Positions 20,705 to 30,500 of a DNA stretch of 52,689 bases are shown piece by piece (positions within the stretch are counted from its first letter, which is position 1; the number at the start of each line of letters is the position of its first letter). The stretch covers positions 1 to 52,689 of the forward strand of contig QZKR01000092.1 of NCBI GenBank assembly GCA_003598065.1, in the 5' to 3' direction. This DNA comes from Myxococcales bacterium. GTDB lineage: Bacteria > Myxococcota_A > SURF-8. A model generated the notes under the pieces. That model was not told where the DNA came from. It searched no databases and was given only the letters and a program-made list of their open reading frames with translations. The position numbers were made by a program, and so were the translations under genes.

Positions 20705-22756
20705 TTAGCTCAAGCCGTAGACGTAGATGGTGCCGGCATCGAAATTGTATCCACCATCCCAAGAGAACCGGATGGCGTTGATCACACCCGTGACCGTGCT
20801 TTCTACTCCTGGCGTGATGTAGATAGCCCCAGTGCTTGGAAGAACGATGGGCGTGATAACCTTGTTCTGGGTCGCGCCTGTTCCGAGAATTTGCACAATA
20901 CCCTGATGAGCGACGCCATCGTTGCCGATGGTGGATATCAACTTCGCCGTGCTGTAGCTTGATCCTCCGTTGGAGGAAATCGCAACCTGAAGCGAGGCGC
21001 TTCCACCGCCGCTGTGCGATACACCAGTCAGTGCGATCAGAAACATCTCGGATTGCGATAGTCCCGTCACCGACTGGGTTGTTCCTGATGTGGTGCTCAC
21101 GGTTGCCAAGAGATCAACATTGGCGCCAGCATTGATGGCCTGAAACGTCGGCAGCGCGCCGGCACCGTTCGATGTCAGGACGTGGCCAGATGTCCCCACA
21201 GATGCAATCGATTGAAATGCCCCTGTTGACGTCGTCCCGCCGCACAGCACCGCATAAGCCGTCGCTGACGACAGGCCAGTTCCGCCATCCGCCACGGCAA
21301 CATCGGTTCCGCCCGACCTGTAGATGCCCGCGTCGAGCGACAGCGTAGGATTTCCGGCGACACCGTCGCCATTGGTGACGGTGATTTGACTCGCGGTTCC
21401 GGTAATGGTTCGCGCCGCGGCGGCTCCGTCGGCTGTACGTGCGACAAGACCCGTTGCGGCCAGACCCTCATAGGCCGCCAGGTCATTGGCCAGGACTAGT
21501 GTTGGATCACCCGCCACGCCGGCGGGATTGGTGATGGTGATGCCGGCCGCCGGCGCCTGGATGGTCCGCTGCGCCCATGTGTTGGCTGCGGTTCGCGCCA
21601 GGAGGCCGGTGGAGTTCAGAACGGCGATGGCGGCAAGGTCAGCATCGTATGCCTGCACGTCGGAACCGATAGCAACACCCAGATTGGTTCTGGATGTCGG
21701 CTTATCGACGAGGTCGCTCAAGTTGTTGGCGGCCAACATGTCGCCGGAACCAGAACCGTTCTGGCCCTGGTCCCCCGTGCGGGCGAAGCCAAACACAAGC
21801 GTGTCTCCGCCCACGAATGTGCCGTTCGATACCAGATGCGTGACAGCGAGCTGGGTCCATCCGGTGTTATCGGTCGAGGCTCCGGAAATATAATACTGGG
21901 CGAAGTTTTCTGGTGCTGTCGCTTTGCGCAGCGTCACCGTTCCCCGGTTGGCCGTGGAGGTAGAATCATCCATCGCCAGGATCGAGACCGAGACGTCCGG
22001 ATTACCCGTGTTGGCGGAGTTATCGGCAACGGCAATGGCTGTCACCGAGGCAAAGGTGCTGTTGTTGAGCCGCACATCTCCGGTTCCCGGGTCCGCCATG
22101 GTGGTCGAAGAATCGAAGGTGTAGAGGAACCCGGCGGCGTTGATGGCCTGGGTGGCCGAGGTGGAGGCGGAGGTCGCACTGGTGGATGCCGCAGAAGCGC
22201 TCGATGCTGAAGCCGAAGCGGACGCCGCCGCATTGGTCGCGGCCGTGCCGCCGTAGTTTGCATCGCCATACGACTTGTTCACCGCATCGGTCGATGCCGT
22301 CGGATCAGCGACGTTGCGGATGATGTAGCTCTCCGCATCCCAGTAATCCGGGTCACCAGAGGTGACGAGCTGCATGTAGCCGTCGAGCTCTGTCCCCTCC
22401 TGGGCGATGAGGATCTGCTTGTCTAAGGCTGCTTCGATGGTCTTCTGCGGGAAGGCGTCGTTCTCGCCCCAGGTCGAGGCTTGTGTCTTGGGAGTGGTGC
22501 GCTCGATGCGCCATTGCACCGTCGAGGCCGGGGCCGAGTTGGCGACCACCGTTCCCGTTGCGGGCAGACCATCGTCGTCCGTTCCTCCGGTCACCGTGTA
22601 GTGCGTGTTGATGGTCTTGACAGTCTCCACGCCCGTGGCAATGACGATCTCCGTCACCACCAGCGTTCCGTCGAAGAACGGCCAGGTCACGGAGAAGTTG
22701 GTCGTTGACCCGTTGCCCGTGTACGTGAGGGGGGTGTAACTGGTTGAGACGGTCAT
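20705..22756 (-). CDS. Tail fibre protein (T7 gp17-like N-terminus)
   Basis: 683 aa. Residues 1-150 match the T7-type fibre anchor: YTGNGSTTNFSVTWPFFDG and RIERTTPKTQASTW. Then a Ser/Ala/Thr-rich collagen-like stalk (ASASASASSASAASTSATS), repeated modules with AAYEGLAATGLVARTADG / AIAVLNSTGLLARTAANT, and a Gly/Ser-rich C-terminal receptor-binding part. It would form trimeric side fibres. No reverse transcriptase or template repeat was seen, so no evidence for a diversity-generating retroelement. Confidence 0.85.
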   Translation of the reverse strand: MTVSTSYTPLTYTGNGSTTNFSVTWPFFDGTLVVTEIVIATGVETVKTINTHYTVTGGTDDDGLPATGTVVANSAPASTVQWRIERTTPKTQASTWGENDAFPQKTIEAALDKQILIAQEGTELDGYMQLVTSGDPDYWDAESYIIRNVADPTASTDAVNKSYGDANYGGTAATNAAASASASASSASAASTSATSASTSATQAINAAGFLYTFDSSTTMADPGTGDVRLNNSTFASVTAIAVADNSANTGNPDVSVSILAMDDSTSTANRGTVTLRKATAPENFAQYYISGASTDNTGWTQLAVTHLVSNGTFVGGDTLVFGFARTGDQGQNGSGSGDMLAANNLSDLVDKPTSRTNLGVAIGSDVQAYDADLAAIAVLNSTGLLARTAANTWAQRTIQAPAAGITITNPAGVAGDPTLVLANDLAAYEGLAATGLVARTADGAAAARTITGTASQITVTNGDGVAGNPTLSLDAGIYRSGGTDVAVADGGTGLSSATAYAVLCGGTTSTGAFQSIASVGTSGHVLTSNGAGALPTFQAINAGANVDLLATVSTTSGTTQSVTGLSQSEMFLIALTGVSHSGGGSASLQVAISSNGGSSYSTAKLISTIGNDGVAHQGIVQILGTGATQNKVITPIVLPSTGAIYITPGVESTVTGVINAIRFSWDGGYNFDAGTIYVYGLS

Positions 22757-22786
22757 CGTTTGCGGCCTTGTGTCCTTTCAGGCAAC

Positions 22787-22810
22787 AAAAAACCCGCCGG
22801 GAGGGCGGGT
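22787..22810 (-). terminator. Intrinsic terminator before the fibre gene
   Basis: On the minus strand ACCCGCC pairs with GGCGGGT over a short loop and is followed by a run of T. It would partly stop late transcripts coming from the ejection-protein genes before the fibre gene, or tune their ratio. Confidence 0.75.
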
Positions 22811-22835
22811 CGCTCAGGTCGAATTGTCTAGGCCG

Positions 22836-23228
22836 TCAACGGCCGGGGCGAGGCTTTCTAAAGCGTGTGTCGCGCACGTAGAGGTAATGGGCGCGGATCA
22901 GTTTTTTCCACGCCCACCATGCAAAGAGGATCAAGGCGATACCTGTCACCTGCGGCCCCGCCCACGCCACCGTGTTCATCACCACGACAAAGTGGGCGTA
23001 GCGGGCGGATTCACGCCCCAATGGAACGTAGTCGGCGACTTCCCATGGCGGCTGCACAAGCACGACGCAGCCGAGCAAGGCAATGGTCATCACCGCCGCA
23101 ACACCCAGCAGCATCTCGACCACGCCGAGCCAGGAATTCATGCGCAGCTTGTGGTCATAGACGATGTTGCTGACGATGCCCCAGACGGCCGCAAGAACAA
23201 ACGAGGCGATGATCAGAATGGCGATCAT
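22836..23228 (-). CDS. Membrane protein, 130 aa
   Basis: Three hydrophobic segments: an N-terminal helix (ILIIASFVLAAVWGIVSNIV), VVEMLLGVAAVMTIALLGCV, and a C-terminal one around VTGIALILFAWWAW. Basic C-terminus. Four-base overlap with the small gene upstream. Located between structural and fibre genes. Unknown function. Confidence 0.6.
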   Translation of the reverse strand: MIAILIIASFVLAAVWGIVSNIVYDHKLRMNSWLGVVEMLLGVAAVMTIALLGCVVLVQPPWEVADYVPLGRESARYAHFVVVMNTVAWAGPQVTGIALILFAWWAWKKLIRAHYLYVRDTRFRKPRPGR

Positions 23229-23404
23229 TTGCTCTGGCGCCGCTGAAGCCGCTCGGAAATTTCCTGGGCGGTAAATGGCGGCTTGCCACGAAGGATGCGC
23301 AGTAGACGAAATGGTCCGACGACTACGGCCAGAAGCATGCCTGTCACGGCGAGCGAGGCAAAGACCTCAAGCCATGGGATCGATTCCGAGTACTCCACGG
23401 ACAC
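23225..23404 (-). CDS. Single-span membrane peptide, 59 aa
   Basis: GTG start three bases after the stop of the 1281-aa gene. One hydrophobic helix (WLEVFASLAVTGMLLAVVVG) and a basic C-terminus with ISERLQRRQSK. ATGA overlap with the next gene. Unknown. Confidence 0.55.
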   Translation of the reverse strand: MSVEYSESIPWLEVFASLAVTGMLLAVVVGPFRLLRILRGKPPFTAQEISERLQRRQSK

Positions 23405-23407
23405 CCC

Positions 23408-26400
23408 CTAGAATGGCGCCTCTATTCCGAGGTCAGACCGCTCCGGCAGGTTGTCCCTGATCTCTCTGATCTTCGGGAACTCCCGCAGCACCTGAACCCG
23501 AGCCGCCTGCTCATATTTCGACTTCACGTCGCTGATGAGCTGGCCCTTTTCCTCATCGTCCGCCTCGAGGTACTTGTCCCCGAACGGGCCTTCGCCTTTT
23601 ATCATCTCGCTCAGGGCTTCGACAAGCGATCGGTCCTCGAACGCTTCCAGGGCGCGGATCACGTGCTGCTTGCGATTGTCCGCTAGGTCGTTCAGGTTTT
23701 CGTCCGACAGCAGGGCGGATGCCTTGGCGTTCATCAACGTCACGAGCCGGTTCTGCGCCTCGGGGAGGTTGTCCAGGGGGATGTTGCGGCCCTTGATCGG
23801 GATGTAGGACGGATAGCGCAAGGCCCTGTTGAGACGCAGCAATTCCCGGTCAACTGGCAACGCTTTGCCGGTCGACGACATGCGTGAAGGGATCAGCGCC
23901 TCCCACGGCTGCCCCAGCATTCCCTCGGCAGAAAGCTCCCGCCCCCAGATATCGAGGCGCGGGGGGAGGGTTTCCGACAGGTACGGCGTTCGCTCCTTGG
24001 CGGCGGCCCACAGGCTCCAGGTCTGGCGCAATACAGGATCCTTGATTTCCTCGATCCAGGCGACGCCGGCGGGCACGAACGAGCGAGCAGCGCTTTTCAT
24101 GTAGCGATCGGCGAACTGTGACGGCTCGCTCATGGCCTGTACCAGATTGGCAAAGCCAATCATCGTCGTTTTCTGCATCATCACGTCGGCGAGCGACATT
24201 GTGGACGCAGCCCAGATTTCATCCCACTCTCGATTGACCTTGCCGCCCTGGTAGCGGGTGATTTCCGCAAGCGCCGCGCCCATGAGCAGCGGCATGGCGC
24301 CGGGATCGAAGCGGCTGATCGGCACATAGACGAAGGTCGGCATTCCGTCCTTGCCGATCCCGTCTGGGACCTTGATGGACCACGGGCGCCAGCCGCCGCG
24401 CATCATGGCTTGGCGCTTGTTGTCGTTCTTCGCCGGACCCGGGCCCGTCACCCAGCCGTCCATGGCGAGATCATAGCCGACACCGAGGGCAATCGTCCCT
24501 ACTCCCATCTTGGCCAGCGCAATGTCGCGTTTGGCGCCGCCGGCCGCGAGATCTGCGCGCATCTGATTGGACACAAGCCCGATCGGAGAGCGGTCGGTGA
24601 AGAAGTTGAGGATCTTGCCCGGCGTATTGGTGAAGGGCATGACGAAGTTGCCGAGGAACCGCAGTCCTGCATGATCGGCGTTGCGGAGCTGGTTGATGGC
24701 CGTGAGGATGCGCCCCGGCTCGCTGGTGAAGGTGTTGACGCCGGCGAAGTCCCGCGCGCCGGCGCGGATGGCCTCGGTCGGGTTGTCGAGCAACTCCTGC
24801 AAGCGAATGGGGAATTGATCCGCAGGGATCTTTCCCCGAGCTACCTCCTCGGACGCCGCGCGCAAGGCCGAGGCTTTGAGCTCGGCCCCGTAGTGCAGCT
24901 CCTTGAAGAAAGCGTCGGACGCTCCCAGAGCCCGGAACGGCAGGTTGGTGACGCTGCCCATCATATCGAGCCCCTTGCCCATGAAGCTCTCGGGGTTTAC
25001 GCCCCAATGCTCTGAGGACATGCGCTGCACGTAGGGAAGCTCTGCCTGTGCCCCGCCCCATTGCTGCTGATTGGTCTTGAAGGTCTTGGCCATGGCGCGG
25101 AAGGCATCGCGCAGGTGCTGCTTCATCCCCCAGGCGAGATAACCGGCCTCCTGCGCCTTGACGCCGGAGATGGGGTCGAGAACCTCGCCGATCATGCCGG
25201 CAATCTTCCGCTCGCCGACGACGAGACCAAGCACCTGGGCGTTGGAAGCGAAGTTGACGATGTGCGTCTTCGGCCCGCTGAGCAATCCCGCCTTCCATAG
25301 CTCGATCACGGTATCGAGCGACTTGGCGGTCACGGACTTCTGGATGACCGAGGGGGGCAGCTTGTCCGGGCCGCGCTGCAACAGGTCGGAGATGGCTGCC
25401 GCCTTGGCGCGCAACACGTCCTCCCCGCCCATGGCGGAAACCATGCGCCGCAGCTCCTGGGTATAGAGTGCGGATTCGCCCTTGGTCTTGCGCAGGATGT
25501 TCAAGGCGCGGCCGGCTTCGGCCTGGGCCGGGACATAGAGGTTCTGCGCCATGCGGAACACGCGCAGCATGTGATCCCAGGCCATCAGGTCTTCCGGCCC
25601 AGCGTTTGGAGACGTGGCGATCTGGGTGACGCGCTTTAAATCTTTCAGCGCCGACACGTAGATGTTGCCAGCCGCTTCCAACTGCACGGCATCGAGTGCC
25701 TTGCCTTTGACAGCCCCTTCCTCGACCAGCATTTCGATGGCGGAGAGGGCGTTGGCTTTCTGGGCGGTCTCCTGCCACGTCTGCACAACGCCCTTACCGC
25801 GGGCTTTGAGCTCTGGCGCGTAGGCATCCATGACCTGACCGGCCATGGCCTTCATGTCGGCGTCGGTCTCGATCTTAGACCAGTTGAATTTGAACTCCTC
25901 TGAAAAGGCTGATGCTGGCGGCGCGCCATCGGCAGCTTGAGCTAGTCCCTTCGGGTCGACATTTGATGTCGTCGCATCGAGCGCCTTCGCCGCGAACTGG
26001 TCCGGCACACCAAGATCATTGGGTCCGATCTTCTGCTCGATCCGGGAAATCAGCGGCTCATCTACCGTTCCAATGACAGCTTCCGCTGGCGTGGCAGGGA
26101 CAGGGCGGACGCCGTTATCAATGGCACCGTCAGCTTGGCCGATCTTCGGAACGTCGGCGTTGTCTGCGAGTTCCGCTGCCGCCCGTGCCGCCCGGATACG
26201 CCGCGCGCCGGCGACCACCACCGGAATGAGCACGTTGGGGACGACACCAACCAAGGCATTGCGCAGCCGACCTTCGGCATTGGCATCGCCGGGCTTGGCC
26301 GCCAGAGCATCAACCTTGAGGTAATCGTTGACCGGCTTCATCACGCCGGGGAACACCTGCTCTGCTGCCTGCAAGAGGTTGGCGAAGTTCGGCTCGTTGC

Positions 26401-27253
26401 CCTGCTGTGAGGCGTAATCAGCGATGAAACCCTTGGTGAGCGCCCCGCCGAAACTGTTGCCGATTCCCGTTGCCCGTCCTGCCACGCCATAGCCAGTGGC
26501 GAACTGCGTCAGCCCCTGCAGGATGCTAGCCGTCACCGTCTCTGGGACGTTTCTCACCCCGCCGGGATTGGGGAGGTTGATGTCGATTTCCTTGATGCCC
26601 TTGGCCTCATCGCCGAACAGGGCTTTCGGTTTGAAGGTTCCGTCCTTGTCATAGATCTGAATGGCGAAGGGGATTTCGCCGACGTTCTCGTTCATCCACG
26701 TGGCAGTGTCGCGCGCCGAATCGATGATGGCTTCCGCACCCCGCAGCGGCCCGCCGATGGCCCAATGACCCGCTTCAGTGAAGGCGCCGGACAAATCTTT
26801 GCCCACAGTAAGAGCCCCAGACCCGATGCTCTTGGCCGTGTCCCACCACGAGCTTTGCTGCGGTTGAATCGCGGATGGTCCGACGAGATTGGAGAGGTAG
26901 TCATCGCCTTCCGCCTGGTCGCGGGCCTCGAGGTTCTTGCGGTAGTCCTCATCCAGCGGCGTGTTGAACAGGGTGTTGAAATCGGCCGGCGGCTGCGCTT
27001 CGGAGACCTGCACATCGGCAATGTTGTGGACGAGCGGACGCAGGGTATCGACGTTGTTCTCGGGGCGTTGCAGGTCCTCGAAGCCATATACGCGGCGCGG
27101 ATCGATCTGACGCATATTGGGATCGATGTCGGGCTCCGGCGCTGGAACAACCATGGCGCCGTCGACTGGCGAATCCGGCGTGTCGCCAGTCGACGGCGGC
27201 CCCCACTCGTCATATGGAGGGATGTAGTTGCCCGGCAGTTTCGGGATTGGCAT
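23408..27253 (-). CDS. Giant internal virion/ejection protein (LPD38-like)
   Basis: 1281 aa. The N-terminal 110 residues are Pro/Asp-rich and probably disordered. Hydrophobic Gly-rich stretches follow (about 140-260). From about residue 655 the stretch LWKAGLLSGPKTHIVNFASN and the region to about 900 (GNFVMPFTNTPGKILNFFTD) resemble large polyvalent-protein domain LPD38. The C-terminus is helical. Position between the core protein and fibre genes fits a T7 gp15/gp16-type protein ejected to build the trans-envelope channel. Confidence 0.7.
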   Translation of the reverse strand: MPIPKLPGNYIPPYDEWGPPSTGDTPDSPVDGAMVVPAPEPDIDPNMRQIDPRRVYGFEDLQRPENNVDTLRPLVHNIADVQVSEAQPPADFNTLFNTPLDEDYRKNLEARDQAEGDDYLSNLVGPSAIQPQQSSWWDTAKSIGSGALTVGKDLSGAFTEAGHWAIGGPLRGAEAIIDSARDTATWMNENVGEIPFAIQIYDKDGTFKPKALFGDEAKGIKEIDINLPNPGGVRNVPETVTASILQGLTQFATGYGVAGRATGIGNSFGGALTKGFIADYASQQGNEPNFANLLQAAEQVFPGVMKPVNDYLKVDALAAKPGDANAEGRLRNALVGVVPNVLIPVVVAGARRIRAARAAAELADNADVPKIGQADGAIDNGVRPVPATPAEAVIGTVDEPLISRIEQKIGPNDLGVPDQFAAKALDATTSNVDPKGLAQAADGAPPASAFSEEFKFNWSKIETDADMKAMAGQVMDAYAPELKARGKGVVQTWQETAQKANALSAIEMLVEEGAVKGKALDAVQLEAAGNIYVSALKDLKRVTQIATSPNAGPEDLMAWDHMLRVFRMAQNLYVPAQAEAGRALNILRKTKGESALYTQELRRMVSAMGGEDVLRAKAAAISDLLQRGPDKLPPSVIQKSVTAKSLDTVIELWKAGLLSGPKTHIVNFASNAQVLGLVVGERKIAGMIGEVLDPISGVKAQEAGYLAWGMKQHLRDAFRAMAKTFKTNQQQWGGAQAELPYVQRMSSEHWGVNPESFMGKGLDMMGSVTNLPFRALGASDAFFKELHYGAELKASALRAASEEVARGKIPADQFPIRLQELLDNPTEAIRAGARDFAGVNTFTSEPGRILTAINQLRNADHAGLRFLGNFVMPFTNTPGKILNFFTDRSPIGLVSNQMRADLAAGGAKRDIALAKMGVGTIALGVGYDLAMDGWVTGPGPAKNDNKRQAMMRGGWRPWSIKVPDGIGKDGMPTFVYVPISRFDPGAMPLLMGAALAEITRYQGGKVNREWDEIWAASTMSLADVMMQKTTMIGFANLVQAMSEPSQFADRYMKSAARSFVPAGVAWIEEIKDPVLRQTWSLWAAAKERTPYLSETLPPRLDIWGRELSAEGMLGQPWEALIPSRMSSTGKALPVDRELLRLNRALRYPSYIPIKGRNIPLDNLPEAQNRLVTLMNAKASALLSDENLNDLADNRKQHVIRALEAFEDRSLVEALSEMIKGEGPFGDKYLEADDEEKGQLISDVKSKYEQAARVQVLREFPKIREIRDNLPERSDLGIEAPF

Positions 27254-27340
27254 TCAATCGCTCTCGTGGATATGGGCTTTTTGTTGCCGCATTTGACGTG
27301 AAACCATGCGGCCAAAGTGTCTCAGCGCGGAGATGCACCG

Positions 27341-27589
27341 ATGAACTTTGCCGCCATGCTGCTGATCGCTACGCTTGGGAACGGCCCGCTGCTGCACAAA
27401 GTCGGCGACTGCACGCAGCTTGAGCAATCTGAAGAGGGCGCAAAGGTCTACATGGACGCCCTACTCGTTCGCCTGAATCAACTGGCGGCAGAAGGTCTTT
27501 CCCCCAGTGAGGCGATCAAGCGCGCACAACAGGAACCGGAACTGAACGAGCTGTGGCGCCAGTCCATGAAGGCGTCATCGTGCTATTAG
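27341..27589 (+). CDS. Lone opposite-strand small exported protein
   Basis: 82 aa on the plus strand inside a 30-kb minus-strand late operon. It fills the gap between two giant genes and overlaps the end of the upstream one by 15 bases. Hydrophobic N-terminus (MNFAAMLLIATLGNGPLL) may be a signal or anchor, then a helical body (VYMDALLVRLNQLAAEGLSP) with two Cys (about 23 and 81). A poor promoter (TTGACG near 27291) precedes it. Moron-like. Function unknown. Confidence 0.45.
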   Translation: MNFAAMLLIATLGNGPLLHKVGDCTQLEQSEEGAKVYMDALLVRLNQLAAEGLSPSEAIKRAQQEPELNELWRQSMKASSCY

Positions 27590-30500
27590 CGGCTGCATAT
27601 CGCCTGGCGGCTGCTTCGGTCCATTCTTCAAAAGACGCTCCCGCGCCGCTTTGACGTCTGGATGTTCGCGCGCCATCTCGCGCGCCTTGTCCTTCGGCAC
27701 CCCTTGGGCGATCAACTCGTCTTCTTTGCCAAACCAAATTCGCGCGTACTCATCGAGCATTTCGGGCGTCCAAGTCTCTTGCTCTGACACGGGCGGCGCA
27801 ACCTTATCGGTATAGCCCTTATCACGCAGCTTCGTCTTGGCATTAGGCACCTCGTCTTCAGCGACGAACTTGCCTTCCTCATCGCGTGGTTGTACCTGCG
27901 AATGGTGTTCTTGCTTGTCACCGCTTGCAGCAGTAACGCCGCCGGCGGCAGCGCCTTCCTTGGGATTGGCTGCAAGCTGCTCGTCGTTGTCGATGGTCCA
28001 GTTCGCGCGTGTGTCCTCGGCGAGCTTTGAATGCTCGCGGGCGAACTTGTCGAACTCGGCAAACGCTTCCGGCGCCTTGTAATGCCTGAGGAGATTGGCG
28101 GCTTGCCCGTCAATGCTAGGCTCCTTGCCCTTGGCCAAATCCTCGGTCGCCTGCATGAGCTGGGTTGGTGTCAGATCGGAGCGGTAGGAAAGAACGCTCT
28201 CGATCGCATCTGTGACCTTGTTCTGCTTCTCGTCCCATAGAGCGTCCTTCTTGCGCAGCTCAAAGCGGCGCTCGGCGAACTGGCGCAGGGGATGATCTTC
28301 GGGGAGAGCGAGAAGCATCCCAGCAGGAGCTGCTTCCTTGGGGTTGGAGAAGAGGGTTTCTCCGGTGGTGGAAGATTTGACGGTGCCGGGCTTGATGGCA
28401 ATATACGACCAGCCGTCGCCCTCGGTGCCGAAATTCCGGTATCTGATTCCATCGTAGCCCGCGTCAATCAGTCGGTCTCTGATGGCTTTGAAAGCCCGTG
28501 GCTTATCCCCTAGCAGCGGCGTGATTTGATCTGTTATGCCCGACAGCGCTGGCTCTGTCGCTTCGAGATGCCTAGCAATTTCGTCAGGCCATGACCACCG
28601 CATATCAGGAAGCGTGACGACCTTGTTGACGTCAAGCGTGACCGGGATCGTGCGTGCTGGTTCGCCACTGGCTTCCGATGATCTGGCGACTTGGTTAGCT
28701 CTGGTAAGCGCCTGCTGCTCAGTGCCGAAGTGAGTACCTATGTCGGCGCTGCGGTTGATGTCGAAGCGTCTGAAGCTGCGATCTGTTCCGTGGTACGCGG
28801 ATACCGGGCCAGGATGCGGCGCATCTGCACTGATCCCCTCCAGGGCCACAGGTGAAGAGGTGAGAGGGCGGGAGGCTTCAACGTGTGCCGGAGCTTTGCC
28901 TGAAACGGTTCTCGCGGCGCCAGCAACAGGCGCTCGCATTGCTCCGGTTCCTGCCACCGCCAGCCCAGGAAGCACGACATCCTCTGGCCGTGGGAACGTC
29001 TCTTCGGGTGTGTATTGTGCCTGGCCGGTCGCCTGCTCGACTGAGCGGCCGAAGCGGCCCAGCGCTTCCCTGGCGTCGACAACCGCCCCCGGCATGGCAA
29101 ATGCCGGACCATCTCCCCATGAGCCTATCGGCAGCATGGAGGCCCGCTCCTGCGGAACGTCCCCGCGCATTTCATGGCCATAGCCACGTTGCATCATCTG
29201 CGACAGGTACGGATATGGCCCGACGGGGCGTGGCTGGCCTGCGGAGTCCTGATCCTTCGGCCCGCCAAGCCGCATCATCCCCGGCGGGCGATCACCTTCC
29301 GCCGGTTCCTCGACGAGACCGTCGCCGGATTGCTTTGCTCCCTTGCCTTGTGCCGGCTGCTGCACCTGAGGCGGGGTCTGCGGGGGGATTTTCTCGCCCT
29401 TCGCTGCCGCCTCTTCCTCAAGCACCTTGCGCCAGCGCTTCAGCGTCTTGGCGTCCTCGGCATACTTGGACCTCAAGGATTGATAGGCAACGGGGTCATC
29501 GAGAACGCCAGTGGCTTCCTTCTGGAACTCCGTCGCCAATCTCTGCTCGGCCGCCGTCAGTTCGTCAAAGCTCATCGTCTCGTTGGTCGCCTTGCTCCAC
29601 CGCTCGGGCAGAGGAAGCGATGACCGGCGATCGCGCGACTTGCGCAGCTTATAGTCGTCGATCATCTCCTTGGCGCGCTTCGACACCTTGGCGTATTCCA
29701 GCGAGCCCTTCTGTGATTCCTGATCGACGTAGTCGCGGAACTCCTTCATCACTCGCTGCGAGCGCTCAATGCGGTCCCAGCTATCCCCCTGGTGCGTTGC
29801 CACTTGCTCGCGCACTTCCCCGACCCAGTCCTTGGCCCACTGCGGGGTCCGGGTCTCGGGGTTCAACTCCTTCTGCACCGAGCGGCGGATTTCGTCGAAC
29901 TGAGAACGAGAGATGCGATTGCCGAGGAAGTATTCCGTCGCCTGCTCCAGCCCTTCCTGGGGCTTTTCATCGACGAGTTTCAACAGGCTCAGGTGCTCTT
30001 CCGGCTCCAAGGGAAGCACCGAATCCGACTTGTACGCCTTCAGCAGCGCCTCGGTGTTTTGCGGGCCGAGGCGAGCTTCGTTCTGCTCGATCCATTCCAG
30101 CGTCAGCGTGCCGTCCATCTTGTGCTTGATGCCTTCGAGGCGCGCGTAGGCGGATTCTTCCTTGAAGGCTCGCTCCTCCATCTGCTCGCGCTGACGCTCG
30201 GCGGTCAGCGCCATGGAGCGAAGCTGGGGGAGCTTGTCGATCAGCTTCTCTCTCAGGTGGGACTGCACCGGGCGCCAGCCGCGGCGCAGCGCCGGGACGG
30301 GGAACTTGCCGGAAGCATCGGCTACCTGATATGGGGCATCTGGACCGACGGACTCCTGCGGCCCGCCTTCCTGTCCTACAGCCTGCGCGTTCTCTCCTTG
30401 TGGACCGCCAAGCCCGGCATAGGTCGTTAGCCCGCGCTGCGCCAGCGGCGTCTCTTTGCCTGCATCGACGGGAAGCAGCGCGATCTCCTGCTTTGAGAAC

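Noticed and set aside
20705..22756. Diversity-generating retroelement in the tail fibre
   Set aside because: No reverse transcriptase gene and no second copy of a fibre 3' segment was found in the window.
24471..25778. 435-codon minus-strand frame inside the 1281-aa ejection protein
   Set aside because: Alternative frame of a high-GC gene; Arg/Gly/Ala-rich with no motifs.
28885..30129. 414-codon plus-strand frame opposite the 1536-aa gene
   Set aside because: Antisense shadow; Ser/Arg/Pro-rich low complexity and no promoter or Shine-Dalgarno.
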